Position numbers and translations under genes: made by a program. The notes under the pieces were generated by a model that did no database searches, had not been told where the DNA came from, and saw only the letters and a program-made list of their open reading frames with translations. From contig DCYB01000006.1 in NCBI GenBank assembly GCA_002331385.1, forward strand, positions 1 to 53,599: a DNA stretch of 53,599 bases, written 5' to 3'. This DNA comes from Comamonadaceae bacterium UBA2121 (GTDB lineage: Bacteria; Pseudomonadota; Gammaproteobacteria; Burkholderiales; Burkholderiaceae_C). Within the stretch, counting starts at the first letter, position 1, and each line of letters starts with the position of its first letter. Shown in pieces: positions 42,627 to 51,315 of this stretch.

Positions 42627-42650
42627 AGCGGCATCCCGTGGGATGCCGCT
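42627..42650 (-). terminator. Hairpin between VOC gene and valS (terminator or valS leader element)
   Basis: The arms agcggcatcc (42627-42636) and ggatgccgct (42641-42650) are perfectly complementary. Read on the minus strand, the stem is followed by TTTTC, so it can end the VOC transcript. It stops only 15 bases before the valS start codon, so it might instead be a leader hairpin that controls valS. Confidence 0.65.
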
Positions 42651-42781
42651 GTGGCAATGGTCGGAGGGTTCCGGGCCATTTTATTCTTTTCAGCGCATCG
42701 CTCTGCCAACGCCTGTGAATGTCGCACGCAGAGTGACGACATCCCAAGCGCCAGGCGGCGCTTGGCACGCGATGCGGCGGG

Positions 42782-43411
42782 TCAGTCCTCGTCAGGGACG
42801 AACTCGGGCCGGTCGTTCGTGCCGGGTTTGAGCAATCCGTCGGAGCGGCCTGCCGCGCGCTCCTTGCGCCATTCTTCTTTGCGCTCGGTCCACTCTGCCA
42901 GGCGTGCATGCGCATGCTTGCTCTCGCGTGCCATCAGCGCGTCGCTGGCCAGTTGCGCGGACAACTCCAGCCGGATGCCGTTCGGGTCGAAGAAATAGAT
43001 GCTCTTGAAGATGTGGTGATCGGTGATGCCCAGCACTTCAACGCCGTGTGCCTGCAGGCGCTCCTTGGTGTTTTGCAGTTCCTCCACCGTGTCCACCCGG
43101 AACGCGATGTGGTTGATCCACGCGGGCGTGTTGGGCGAGGGCAGGGCTTTTTCGTCGTCGCCAATATCGAAGAAGGCGATGAACGAGCCATCCTTCAGGC
43201 GGAAGAAAAAGTGCGTGTACGGGCAGTACTCGCCCGTCGACGGCACGTAGTCACTCTGGATGATGTGGTAGAGCGGCAGCCCGAGGATGTCCTCATAGAA
43301 ATGCCGTGTTTCCTCCGCATCGCGCGCCTTGTAGGCGTAGTGGTGCAGTTGCTGGATGGCCGCCGGAGCAGGCAGCTTTTGAAGTGCAGTAGGGGAAAGA
43401 ACAGCGTTCAT
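42782..43411 (-). CDS. VOC-family protein (glyoxalase/dioxygenase-like)
   Basis: The 209-residue protein has paired beta-alpha-beta-beta-beta units typical of the vicinal oxygen chelate superfamily: LHHYAYKARDAEETRHFYED, FDIGDDEKALPS, INHIAFRVDTVEEL and FDPNGIRLELS. Histidine and glutamate residues in these strands could bind a divalent metal. The C-terminal charged tail (about 165-209) is extra. The ATG at 43411 follows AGGAG. Substrate unknown; glyoxalase I or extradiol-dioxygenase-like chemistry are possible. Confidence 0.75.
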   Translation of the reverse strand: MNAVLSPTALQKLPAPAAIQQLHHYAYKARDAEETRHFYEDILGLPLYHIIQSDYVPSTGEYCPYTHFFFRLKDGSFIAFFDIGDDEKALPSPNTPAWINHIAFRVDTVEELQNTKERLQAHGVEVLGITDHHIFKSIYFFDPNGIRLELSAQLASDALMARESKHAHARLAEWTERKEEWRKERAAGRSDGLLKPGTNDRPEFVPDED

Positions 43412-43667
43412 CGTGCATCTCCTGTGTCTATGGCTGGAATTCTACTTTCCGTAATCAATTTACCAAAGTGAAATTAATAAATCGTTAAGGGGTGATATTG
43501 ATCGGGTTGGAAATAGAACTCTTGAGTCAAGTCATGAATTTGCACGTTTCCGCTCGGTAGTTCACCGTGGGTGTATTGATCTTCCCAATCGCTTTCAAAA
43601 GCAGGAGGGCTGAGAGCCCGAGGCCCAGCACAGATTGACGCGCACTGGTTGAATCACGCTGTATCTC

Positions 43668-44019
43668 GTGCCGAAAGAGCGCCGGCATGTCCGTGCGCAG
43701 CACAACACTCCGGCGCGCCAGTCCAGCGCCACTACGCCCACTACGCCCACCGCGCCTTCGCGCGGGTTGCGGCCCACTGCGCCAGAGGTGCCGACTGGCG
43801 CTAAGCCTGCGGAGTCAGGCACGCGCCGCACGCTGACCTATTGGGTGCAGATCGCAATCTGCTTTTTCATGGGGTCGATCCTGCACAACCGTTTGGTCAT
43901 CATTTTCGCGATGGTGGCGGTGATTGCGGTGTATTACCTGCGCAAGCAGCCGGAGCCTGTTGGCCGGAGCGCTGGTGCTGGCGACCTTGCTGGGTTATCT
44001 GGTGCGTCCGCTGATGTAA
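43668..44019 (+). pseudogene. Small two-helix membrane protein gene with single-base frameshift
   Basis: From a possible GTG at 43668 the frame encodes a Pro/Thr-rich cytosolic stretch then a hydrophobic helix (WVQIAICFFMGSI, LVIIFAMVAVIAVYYL). After QPEP (about 43956) the frame turns hydrophilic, whereas the next frame reads LLAGALVLATLLGYLVRPLM and stops at 44019, a convincing second membrane helix. Removing one C at 43956/43957 joins the two. The gene is either recently disrupted or the base is a sequence error. The start is weakly supported; no family recognised. Confidence 0.55.
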
Positions 44020-44048
44020 AAAGCGCCCTTCATTGGCGTGAAGGGCGT
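44018..44048 (-). terminator. Terminator of the hem operon
   Basis: The arms cgcccttca (44024-44032) and tgaagggcg (44039-44047) form a stem with a six-base loop; on the minus strand it is followed by CTTTTT. It lies just after the hemY stop codon. Confidence 0.8.
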
Positions 44049-44061
44049 TGGTTGAAGGGTG

Positions 44062-45339
44062 TCAGAGCGCGGCGATGGCGGCTTGCTTCCAGGCGTCTGC
44101 TGCGGCTTGTTCGTCGTTGCGGTGCTCGGCCAGCTCGGCCAGATAACGCCAGGCGCTGGCGCGCAGTACCTTGTCGGCCAGCTTGGGCGCGGCCTCGGTG
44201 AACAGTTGCTGCGCCTTGCCCCACAGTTCGCGGTGCAGGCAGGCAACGGCGGACAGGTACTGCAGGCGCGCATCGCGCGGATTGGCCTGATGTGCGCTTT
44301 CGATGCGTGCCAGCCAGTTGGCATCGATGCCGCCCAGATTGGATTCGAGCACACGAATCAGCTTGAGCGCCTGATGGTCGGACAGCGATGACTGCGGGTC
44401 CACCATCAGTTCCCATACCGGCAACAACCAGTGACGCACCTGCGCCTGATCGCCATCGAGTTGGGCCAGTCGCTGAGCCGCGTGGACGGCGAGTTCGGGC
44501 ATTTCGCGTTCGCTGGCGTCGAGCGCCATCCATGCGCGTTGCAGTTGCGCCGGGTCGTGCGCGTCGTTGATGAGTTCGGTGGCCAGGCTGCGCACGATGC
44601 TTTCCGCCGCCGCAGGCGAGAAGGCGCGGTGTTTGCCCAGCAGGCGTGCCGTGTCGAGCGCGTCGGCGGTGAGGCGCGCCATGCGCGAGGCCTTGAGCCG
44701 GGCGCGCAACGCCAGCGTGCGGCGCGAGGCGCCTGCAGACAATGTGGTCATGCGATCCAGCGCGGCATTGGCGTCGCGCTCGTCCAGCGACCAGCGCGCG
44801 GCGCGCAGTTGGGCGCCTTCACGCAGTTCCTGCTCGGACGTGGATGCGTTGGCGGGAATGCTGTCGAGCGCCTGCTGCAAATGCGTTTCGCGCGTGGTGC
44901 GATCCTGCAGCGCGTGCGAGCTTTCGGCGGCCACGATGTGCGCCAGCGTGCGCAATTGGCGACCATGGGGCACGGGAGCGGTCTCCGACAGGCTGTGCTC
45001 TTGCGTGATCGACGACTCGGCCGCCTTGCGCGCACGCAGGAAGCGACCCGCCAGCAACTGCGACATGGCATCCAGGAGCGATGCGTGCATGGCGCGCTCT
45101 TTTTGTTGCAGGCGCCAGCGGCGTGCGCGGTGCGGCAGTCGCAGCAGGGCGGCGGTGCCGCGCAGTGCGGCATAGAGCAAGGTGAACGAGCCGAACAGCA
45201 GCAGCAGGACTGCGTTCAGCGACAAATCCACCCGGTACGGGGGCCAGAAGAAAGTGACCGTGCCCTGGTTGTTGCCCGCGAACAGGGCGACAGCCACGGC
45301 AATGCCGAACAGGGCGAGAAGCCAGAGTGCTGCGCGCAT
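44062..45339 (-). CDS. hemY: HemY-like protein (TPR, heme biosynthesis-associated)
   Basis: The 425-residue inner-membrane protein has two N-terminal membrane helices (about 1-22 and 42-62) and a long helical TPR-like periplasmic or cytosolic region with pairs such as LADKVLRASAWRYLAELAEH. This matches the HemY proteins encoded after hemCDX in betaproteobacteria; they are not the protoporphyrinogen oxidase of Gram-positive HemY. It is last in the hemC-hemD-hemX-hemY operon, 41 bases after hemX. The biochemical role is unsettled. Confidence 0.85.
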   Translation of the reverse strand: MRAALWLLALFGIAVAVALFAGNNQGTVTFFWPPYRVDLSLNAVLLLLFGSFTLLYAALRGTAALLRLPHRARRWRLQQKERAMHASLLDAMSQLLAGRFLRARKAAESSITQEHSLSETAPVPHGRQLRTLAHIVAAESSHALQDRTTRETHLQQALDSIPANASTSEQELREGAQLRAARWSLDERDANAALDRMTTLSAGASRRTLALRARLKASRMARLTADALDTARLLGKHRAFSPAAAESIVRSLATELINDAHDPAQLQRAWMALDASEREMPELAVHAAQRLAQLDGDQAQVRHWLLPVWELMVDPQSSLSDHQALKLIRVLESNLGGIDANWLARIESAHQANPRDARLQYLSAVACLHRELWGKAQQLFTEAAPKLADKVLRASAWRYLAELAEHRNDEQAAADAWKQAAIAAL

Positions 45340-45380
45340 GGATCAGGGCCTTCCAATCATCGTCGTCATCATCACCATCT

Positions 45381-46505
45381 TCAGCGGCCCGCAGCCGCCG
45401 TGGTCAGCGCGGCAAAACTTTCGTCTAGGCGCGGCAGTTCCATGCCCTGCATGTTGGTTTGCAGTTGCGTGATGGTTTCGATGGCGCGGCGCGTGTAGCG
45501 CGAATCGGGGTCGAAGTATTTGTTCAGCGCGTTCTTCGCGTTGGCCAGGTCCATGCGTGCGGAATCGGCGCGGCGCGAGAGGATGCCCAGGCGCGCATTC
45601 ATGAGCGAGAGCTTGAGGTTCTCGCGCAGGAAGTAGGCCTGACGTGGCTCGATCAGCACCGCGTCTGGTTGATCGATGCGGCTCACGCGCACGAGCCCAC
45701 GCGCTTCGCTGGCAACGGCCTCCCATGCGGTGTTCAGCAAGGCTTTCCAGCGCGGCTCGTCGGCTTCGGGCGTGGTGGTGGTCTCGGCCACGTTGCGTGT
45801 ATTGCGCTGACGCATGGTGGATGCGGTCACCACCGAATTGAGCAGTGGAATGTCATCGATCTGTCGCGTGAGGTCGTCCAGGCGACCGAGCAGACCTGCG
45901 GTGTCTGTCACGGCGGCCTTGTTCACGTTGTCCAGATCGTTGTGGATGGCGCGCTGTACGGGAGTGAGGCGCGGTTGGGCCGCGCGCTCGATGCGTTGGT
46001 CGGCGCTCTTGAGTGCGGCGATCACCGGCTCCAGGCTGCCGGTGAGTTGCGACTGCTGCAGCGCAAGGCGCAGGCCGGATTCGATATCGACGACCAGATT
46101 TTCATCGCGCGAGCGCGACAGGCTTTGCATCAGCTCTTCGAGCTGCGAGCGCTGCAACGCCACTTCACCCACGCGCGTTTCGGCCACTGCGAGGCGGGCC
46201 GACGTGTCGCGGGCCATGTCGGAGGCTTCGCGCGCCATGGTGCGCGCCTCGATGGCCTGTGCGCCGGAGTCCGCTGTCTGGCGTGCCAGTTGTTCCTGGA
46301 TGTTGGACAGCTTTTGCCACAGCAGGACGCTGCTGACCAGACCGGCAATCGCAACGATGCCGACGGCGCCGGTCAACAGGCGTGCACCGGCAGAAGGCTG
46401 GGCGGCAGCCGCAGGCGCGGGCGGGGCGGGCGGCGGCGCGTACCCACCCGAGGATGCGGCCGTCGGAATCTCTTCGTGGAGTGTGTGTTGTGGCTCGAGG
46501 CTCAT
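45381..46505 (-). CDS. hemX: HemX-like membrane protein
   Basis: The 374-residue protein has a Pro/Ala-rich N-terminus, one membrane helix (about 40-62, TGAVGIVAIAGLVSSVLLW) and a long coiled-coil ectodomain (SRDENLVVDIESGLRLALQQ). This is the proteobacterial HemX family; older labels call it uroporphyrinogen-III C-methyltransferase, but no SAM-binding domain is visible. The start at 46505 overlaps the hemD stop by four bases (ATGA), so a longer upstream start is unlikely. It probably supports or organises the heme pathway. Confidence 0.85.
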   Translation of the reverse strand: MSLEPQHTLHEEIPTAASSGGYAPPPAPPAPAAAAQPSAGARLLTGAVGIVAIAGLVSSVLLWQKLSNIQEQLARQTADSGAQAIEARTMAREASDMARDTSARLAVAETRVGEVALQRSQLEELMQSLSRSRDENLVVDIESGLRLALQQSQLTGSLEPVIAALKSADQRIERAAQPRLTPVQRAIHNDLDNVNKAAVTDTAGLLGRLDDLTRQIDDIPLLNSVVTASTMRQRNTRNVAETTTTPEADEPRWKALLNTAWEAVASEARGLVRVSRIDQPDAVLIEPRQAYFLRENLKLSLMNARLGILSRRADSARMDLANAKNALNKYFDPDSRYTRRAIETITQLQTNMQGMELPRLDESFAALTTAAAGR

Positions 46506-47302
46506 GGCAGTGATTTTATCGACGCGGTCACGTCCTGTATTGTGGGACGGCACTCCGTGATGTTTCCAAAACCTGCGGCGCGTGCTGCGTCCGCAATGCG
46601 GGGGTGCGTGACCATGGCGTGCGCTGCGTTCCAGCGCGTTTGCGGCAGGCGTGAGACCAAATGGCGCAGGGCTTCGGAACTGCTAAAAAGCCACACTGAT
46701 CCGTCGGAGGCCGCGCTCTGCGCAAGGTCTTTGGCGGCATGGGACAAGGCGGCGCCCACGCGTTCGTAAGCGGCAACGAAGTCGACCGTGCCGCCTGCTG
46801 CGGCGATTTGCGCGGCCAGCCAGTCGCGGCCATTGCCGCCCGGTGTGGCGGTACTGCCGTCGGCGTCGGTGCTGGCACCGCGCACGATCAACACGCGGTC
46901 ACCGGAACCGATCTGCGTGTGCACTGCGGCCCAGAGATTTTCGGAGTCGAACTGGCCCGCATCGGCAGCCGGCTCATCGATGTGCGTGGGTGGCACGCCC
47001 GCATCGCGCAGTGCCCGCGCGGTTCCCGGACCGGGGGACCAAAAGCGCTGCTGCGGCTGAAAGCGCACCGCGCCATCCGCAAAAAACGCAGCCACGGCCT
47101 GACCGCTCACAAACATCAGCGCCCGGTACCTGCCGCTGGCACATTGGTGGCGCGCCGAGTTCAGCGCGTCGGCCAGCGCGGGGGCGCGCACGGGGCCGAT
47201 GGAGAGCAGCGGCAGGGCGAGGGCGTCGATGTGCTGGGTGCGCAACTGCGCCACCCACCGCTCAGCCTCGGGCGATGGGCGGGTGATCAGAACGCGGGTC
47301 AT
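46502..47302 (-). CDS. hemD: Uroporphyrinogen-III synthase
   Basis: The 266-residue enzyme cyclises hydroxymethylbilane with inversion of ring D to give uroporphyrinogen III. It shows the bilobed HemD pattern (VLITRPSPEAERWVAQLR, FVSGQAVAAFF, VLIVRGASTDADG, WLFSSSEALRHLV). It begins nine bases after the hemC stop and overlaps hemX. Confidence 0.9.
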   Translation of the reverse strand: MTRVLITRPSPEAERWVAQLRTQHIDALALPLLSIGPVRAPALADALNSARHQCASGRYRALMFVSGQAVAAFFADGAVRFQPQQRFWSPGPGTARALRDAGVPPTHIDEPAADAGQFDSENLWAAVHTQIGSGDRVLIVRGASTDADGSTATPGGNGRDWLAAQIAAAGGTVDFVAAYERVGAALSHAAKDLAQSAASDGSVWLFSSSEALRHLVSRLPQTRWNAAHAMVTHPRIADAARAAGFGNITECRPTIQDVTASIKSLP

Positions 47303-47311
47303 ATCGTCCGG

Positions 47312-48262
47312 CTAGGCGCTGGCGACTTTGGCGCCCGCAGCCTTGAGCTTGTCGGCCACGGCCACGCCCAGGGCGTCGGCGGCAGCCAGATCGGTGATGT
47401 GGCCAGCCTGCGCAGTGGCGCGGATGAGTGGGTGCTTGCCCTCCACGTCGCCCCACGCGGCTTCCAGATGCAGCGTGGTGCCGGTGAAGCGGCCATGGGC
47501 CGCGAGCGGCACCGAGCAACTGCCACCCATGGCGCGACTGACGGCGCGCTCGGCGGTGACGGTCAACCAGGTGGTCATGTCGGCCAGCGGCGCAAGCGCC
47601 TGCTTGAGGTCGTCGCGGCCGGTGCGAATCTCGATGCCGAGGGCGCCTTGACCGGCGGACGGCAGCATCTGTTCCGGCTCGAAAATCTGGCGAATGCGCG
47701 ATTCCATCCGGAGCCGTTTGAGGCCCGCGGCGGCCAGCACGATGGCCGCGTATTGGCCCTCGTCGAGCTTGCGCAGGCGCGTGTCCAGGTTGCCGCGCAG
47801 CGGTTCGATCTTCAGATCGGGGCGCAGTGCCTGCAGCAGCGCCTGACGGCGCAGGCTGGAGGTGCCGACGACCGCGCCTTGCGGCAGTTCGTCGAGCGAA
47901 GCGTAGTAGGGAGAGACGAATGCATCGCGCGGATCTTCGCGCTCCATCACACAGGCCAGCTCGAAACCGGCGGGCAGCTCCATAGGCACGTCCTTGAGCG
48001 AATGCACGGCCAGATCGGCGCGGCCTTCTTCCAGTGCCAGCTCCAGCTCTTTCACGAACAGGCCCTTGCCGCCCACCTTGGAGAGCGTGCGGTCGAGAAT
48101 CTGGTCGCCCTTGGTGGTCATGCCCAGCAGGCGGATCGGGTGTCCGCGTGACTCCAGCAGTGCCTGCACATGTTCGGCCTGCCACATGGCAAGGCGACTT
48201 TCGCGCGTGGCGATCACGAAGGGCGCGATAGAGGATGTGGGCTGGGTGGAGTTTTTTGTCAT
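47312..48262 (-). CDS. hemC: Hydroxymethylbilane synthase (porphobilinogen deaminase)
   Basis: The 316-residue enzyme condenses four porphobilinogens. It has the N-terminal VIATRESRLAMWQAEHVQAL, a central HSLKDVPMELPAGFELACVM, and the cofactor-attachment cysteine C249 in MGGSCSVPLAAHG to which dipyrromethane is linked. Length is typical. It is the first gene of the hem operon and divergent from ppc. Confidence 0.95.
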   Translation of the reverse strand: MTKNSTQPTSSIAPFVIATRESRLAMWQAEHVQALLESRGHPIRLLGMTTKGDQILDRTLSKVGGKGLFVKELELALEEGRADLAVHSLKDVPMELPAGFELACVMEREDPRDAFVSPYYASLDELPQGAVVGTSSLRRQALLQALRPDLKIEPLRGNLDTRLRKLDEGQYAAIVLAAAGLKRLRMESRIRQIFEPEQMLPSAGQGALGIEIRTGRDDLKQALAPLADMTTWLTVTAERAVSRAMGGSCSVPLAAHGRFTGTTLHLEAAWGDVEGKHPLIRATAQAGHITDLAAADALGVAVADKLKAAGAKVASA

Positions 48263-48402
48263 CTCGATTACAAATTGGCGTCAGTCAGCCTATGAACGGT
48301 CGGAGGGGATGCTAGCATGTTGCGTTGCAGCAGTCGCTGTCGTACCAGAACAATCTGGTGCGGGTACTCTCATCGATACAAAGTTCAGGAGAAACTTTCC
48401 GC

Positions 48403-51249
48403 ATGTCCGCGCCCGCCCGTAAAACAGAAGCCACAGACAAGGCACCCCCAGCACGCAAGACCGACAAGGATCTGCCGCTGATTCAGGACATCCGGCTGCT
48501 CGGTCGCATTCTCGGCGATGTGATCCGGGAGCAGGAGGGCGTCGCCGCCTACGATCTGGTGGAGCAGATCCGCAAGCTGTCGGTGGCATTCCGCCGCGAT
48601 GCGGATCAGGACGCGGACAAGGCACTCAAGAAGCTGCTCAAGGGGCTCACGGGCGACCAGACGGTGAGCGTGATCCGCGCATTCACGTATTTCAGTCACC
48701 TTGCCAACCTGGCCGAAGACCGCCACCACATCCGCCGCCGCGCCGTGCACGAGCGCGCGGGCAGCGCGCAGGAGGGCAGCATCGAGGTGGCGCTGGCGCG
48801 GCTGCGCTGGGCGGGTATTGCGCCGCGCGCTGTGGCGCAGTCGCTGGCGAAGAGCTATGTCGCGCCCGTGCTGACGGCGCACCCGACCGAAGTGCAGCGC
48901 AAGAGCATTCTGGATTCGGAGCGTGAAATCGCCGATCTGCTGGCCGCGCGCGACGACATCCAGGAGCGCGCCCAGCTCTACAACACCGCCAAGGACACGC
49001 TCACCCCGCGCGAGCTGGCTGCCAACGAGGCGCAACTGCGTGCGCGTGTGGCGCAACTGTGGCAAACGCGGTTGCTGCGTTACTCCAAGCTCACCGTGGC
49101 CGACGAGATCGAAAACGCGCTCTCCTATTACGAATACACCTTCCTGCAGGAAATTCCGCGCCTGTATGCCGAGCTGGAACGCGAACTCGGCCAGCAGCAC
49201 ATTGCCAGTTTCCTGCGCATGGGCCAGTGGATCGGTGGCGACCGCGACGGCAACCCGAACGTCACCGCCGAGACGCTGGTGCTGGCGCTGCGCCGCCAGT
49301 CCGATGTGGCGCTGCGCCACTATCTCACCGAAGTGCACCACCTTGGCCGCGAGCTGTCGCTCTCGTCCAATCTGGTGCAGGTGTCCACGGACATGCTGGC
49401 ACTGGCCGCGCGCTCGCCCGATACGAGCGAGCACCGTGCCGATGAGCCTTATCGCCGCGCCTTGACGGGCGTGTATGCGCGCCTTGCCGCAACGCTCAAG
49501 CATCTGGCAGGCGGTGACGCTGCGCGACATGCGATTGCGCCGCAAAACCCGTATGCCAGCGCGCAAGAATTTCTGGCCGACCTGCGCGTGATCGAAGCCT
49601 CGCTGCTGTCCCACCGCGCTTCGGCCATGGCACAACAGCGTCTGCGTCCGCTGCTGCGTGCCGTGGAAGTGTTTGGCTTTCATCTGGCCACGGTGGACTT
49701 GCGCCAAAGCTCGGACCAGCATGAGCGCGTGGTGGCCGAACTGCTGGCGACGGCGCGTATCGCGCCGGACTACGCATCGCTGCCCGAAAGCGAAAAGCGC
49801 AAGCTGTTGATGCTGTTGCTCAATGACGCACGGCCATTGCGCGTGATGGGTGCAGACTACTCGGAGCACACGGCGCAGGAAATCGCGATCTTCGAGACCG
49901 CACTGCGCATGCGCCGGATGTATGGCGCAGAGGCGATTCGCCACTACATCATCAGCCACACCGAGACGGTGAGCGACATGCTCGAGGTGCTGCTGCTGCA
50001 AAAGGAAGTGGGCCTGATGAGCGGCACGCTCGATCGCGAAGGCCATGCGGACCTCATCGTGGTGCCGCTGTTCGAGACCATCGAAGACCTGCGCAACGCT
50101 GCGCCCATCATGCGCGAGCTGTATGCGCTGCCGGGTTACGCGGCGCTGGTGCGCGCCAGTGGCGCGGAGCAGGACATCATGCTCGGCTACAGCGACAGCA
50201 ACAAGGACGGCGGCATCTTCACCAGCAACTGGGAACTGTACCGCGCCGAGATCGCGCTGGTGGCGCTGTTCGACGAGTTGAACGCCGCGCAACCCGGCCA
50301 GACAATCCAGTTGCGCATGTTCCATGGCCGTGGGGGCACGGTGGGACGCGGCGGCGGCCCGAGCTATCAGGCCATCCTGGCGCAGCCGCCCGGCACCGTG
50401 CGCGGGCAGATTCGCCTGACGGAGCAGGGCGAAGTCATCGCCTCCAAATACGCCAACCCGGAGATCGGCCGACGCAATCTGGAAACGCTGGTGGCCGCAA
50501 CGCTCGAAGCCTCCCTGCTGCAACAGACCAAGCCGGCGACCAAGGTGTTTCTCGACGCGGCGGAGCAGCTCTCCCAGGCCAGCATGGGCGCTTACCGCGC
50601 GCTGGTGTACGAGACCAACGGCTTCACCGATTACTTTTTCAGCGCCACGCCGATCCGCGAGATTGCCGAGCTCAACATCGGCTCGCGCCCCGCATCGCGC
50701 AAGGCCACGCAAAAAATCGAAGATCTGCGCGCGATTCCGTGGGGCTTCAGTTGGGGCCAGTGCCGCCTCACGCTGCCGGGGTGGTACGGCTTTGGCTCGG
50801 CAGTCGAGGGCTTCATCAAGGCACCCGGTAAGGACCCGAAGGCACAACTCGCACTGCTGCAAAAGATGTACCGCCAATGGCCGTTTTTCCGCACGCTGCT
50901 GTCCAACATGGACATGGTTCTGGCCAAGAGCGACATGCAATTGGCATCGCGTTACAGCGAACTGGTGGGCGACTCGCGGCTGCGCAAAAAGGTGTTCGGC
51001 ACCATCGAGGCCGAATGGCAGCGCACCTCGGACGCGCTGGTGCGCATCACCGGCGACCGACAGCGCCTGGCGCACAACTCGGCGTTGGCGCGCTCCATCC
51101 GCCATCGTTTTCCATACATCGATCCGCTGCACCACCTGCAGGTGGAACTCATCCGCCGCTGGCGTCTGGGGCAGGGCGATGACCGCGTGAAGACAGGTAT
51201 CCAGATTTCCATCAACGGCATCGCCGCGGCACTGCGCAACACCGGCTGA
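48403..51249 (+). CDS. ppc: Phosphoenolpyruvate carboxylase
   Basis: The 948-residue anaplerotic enzyme converts PEP and bicarbonate to oxaloacetate. Catalytic signatures are TAHPTEVQRKS (H160), LGYSDSNKDGG, and MFHGRGGTVGRGGGPSYQA near residue 640; the C-terminus QISINGIAAALRNTG is the conserved effector-binding end. The start at 48403 (MSAPARK) follows AGGAGAAAC; an in-frame ATG 26 codons upstream lacks a ribosome-binding site. It is divergent from hemC. Confidence 0.97.
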   Translation: MSAPARKTEATDKAPPARKTDKDLPLIQDIRLLGRILGDVIREQEGVAAYDLVEQIRKLSVAFRRDADQDADKALKKLLKGLTGDQTVSVIRAFTYFSHLANLAEDRHHIRRRAVHERAGSAQEGSIEVALARLRWAGIAPRAVAQSLAKSYVAPVLTAHPTEVQRKSILDSEREIADLLAARDDIQERAQLYNTAKDTLTPRELAANEAQLRARVAQLWQTRLLRYSKLTVADEIENALSYYEYTFLQEIPRLYAELERELGQQHIASFLRMGQWIGGDRDGNPNVTAETLVLALRRQSDVALRHYLTEVHHLGRELSLSSNLVQVSTDMLALAARSPDTSEHRADEPYRRALTGVYARLAATLKHLAGGDAARHAIAPQNPYASAQEFLADLRVIEASLLSHRASAMAQQRLRPLLRAVEVFGFHLATVDLRQSSDQHERVVAELLATARIAPDYASLPESEKRKLLMLLLNDARPLRVMGADYSEHTAQEIAIFETALRMRRMYGAEAIRHYIISHTETVSDMLEVLLLQKEVGLMSGTLDREGHADLIVVPLFETIEDLRNAAPIMRELYALPGYAALVRASGAEQDIMLGYSDSNKDGGIFTSNWELYRAEIALVALFDELNAAQPGQTIQLRMFHGRGGTVGRGGGPSYQAILAQPPGTVRGQIRLTEQGEVIASKYANPEIGRRNLETLVAATLEASLLQQTKPATKVFLDAAEQLSQASMGAYRALVYETNGFTDYFFSATPIREIAELNIGSRPASRKATQKIEDLRAIPWGFSWGQCRLTLPGWYGFGSAVEGFIKAPGKDPKAQLALLQKMYRQWPFFRTLLSNMDMVLAKSDMQLASRYSELVGDSRLRKKVFGTIEAEWQRTSDALVRITGDRQRLAHNSALARSIRHRFPYIDPLHHLQVELIRRWRLGQGDDRVKTGIQISINGIAAALRNTG

Positions 51250-51315
51250 CCGGTTAACTGACAGTCGGGACCGCCGGGCGCGCGCCGCCGAACGCTGACA
51301 GGGTGAACACGAAAC

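Noticed and set aside
45381..46505. Calling hemX a true uroporphyrinogen-III methyltransferase
   Set aside because: No SAM-binding methyltransferase motifs; the coiled-coil single-pass layout fits HemX-like proteins.
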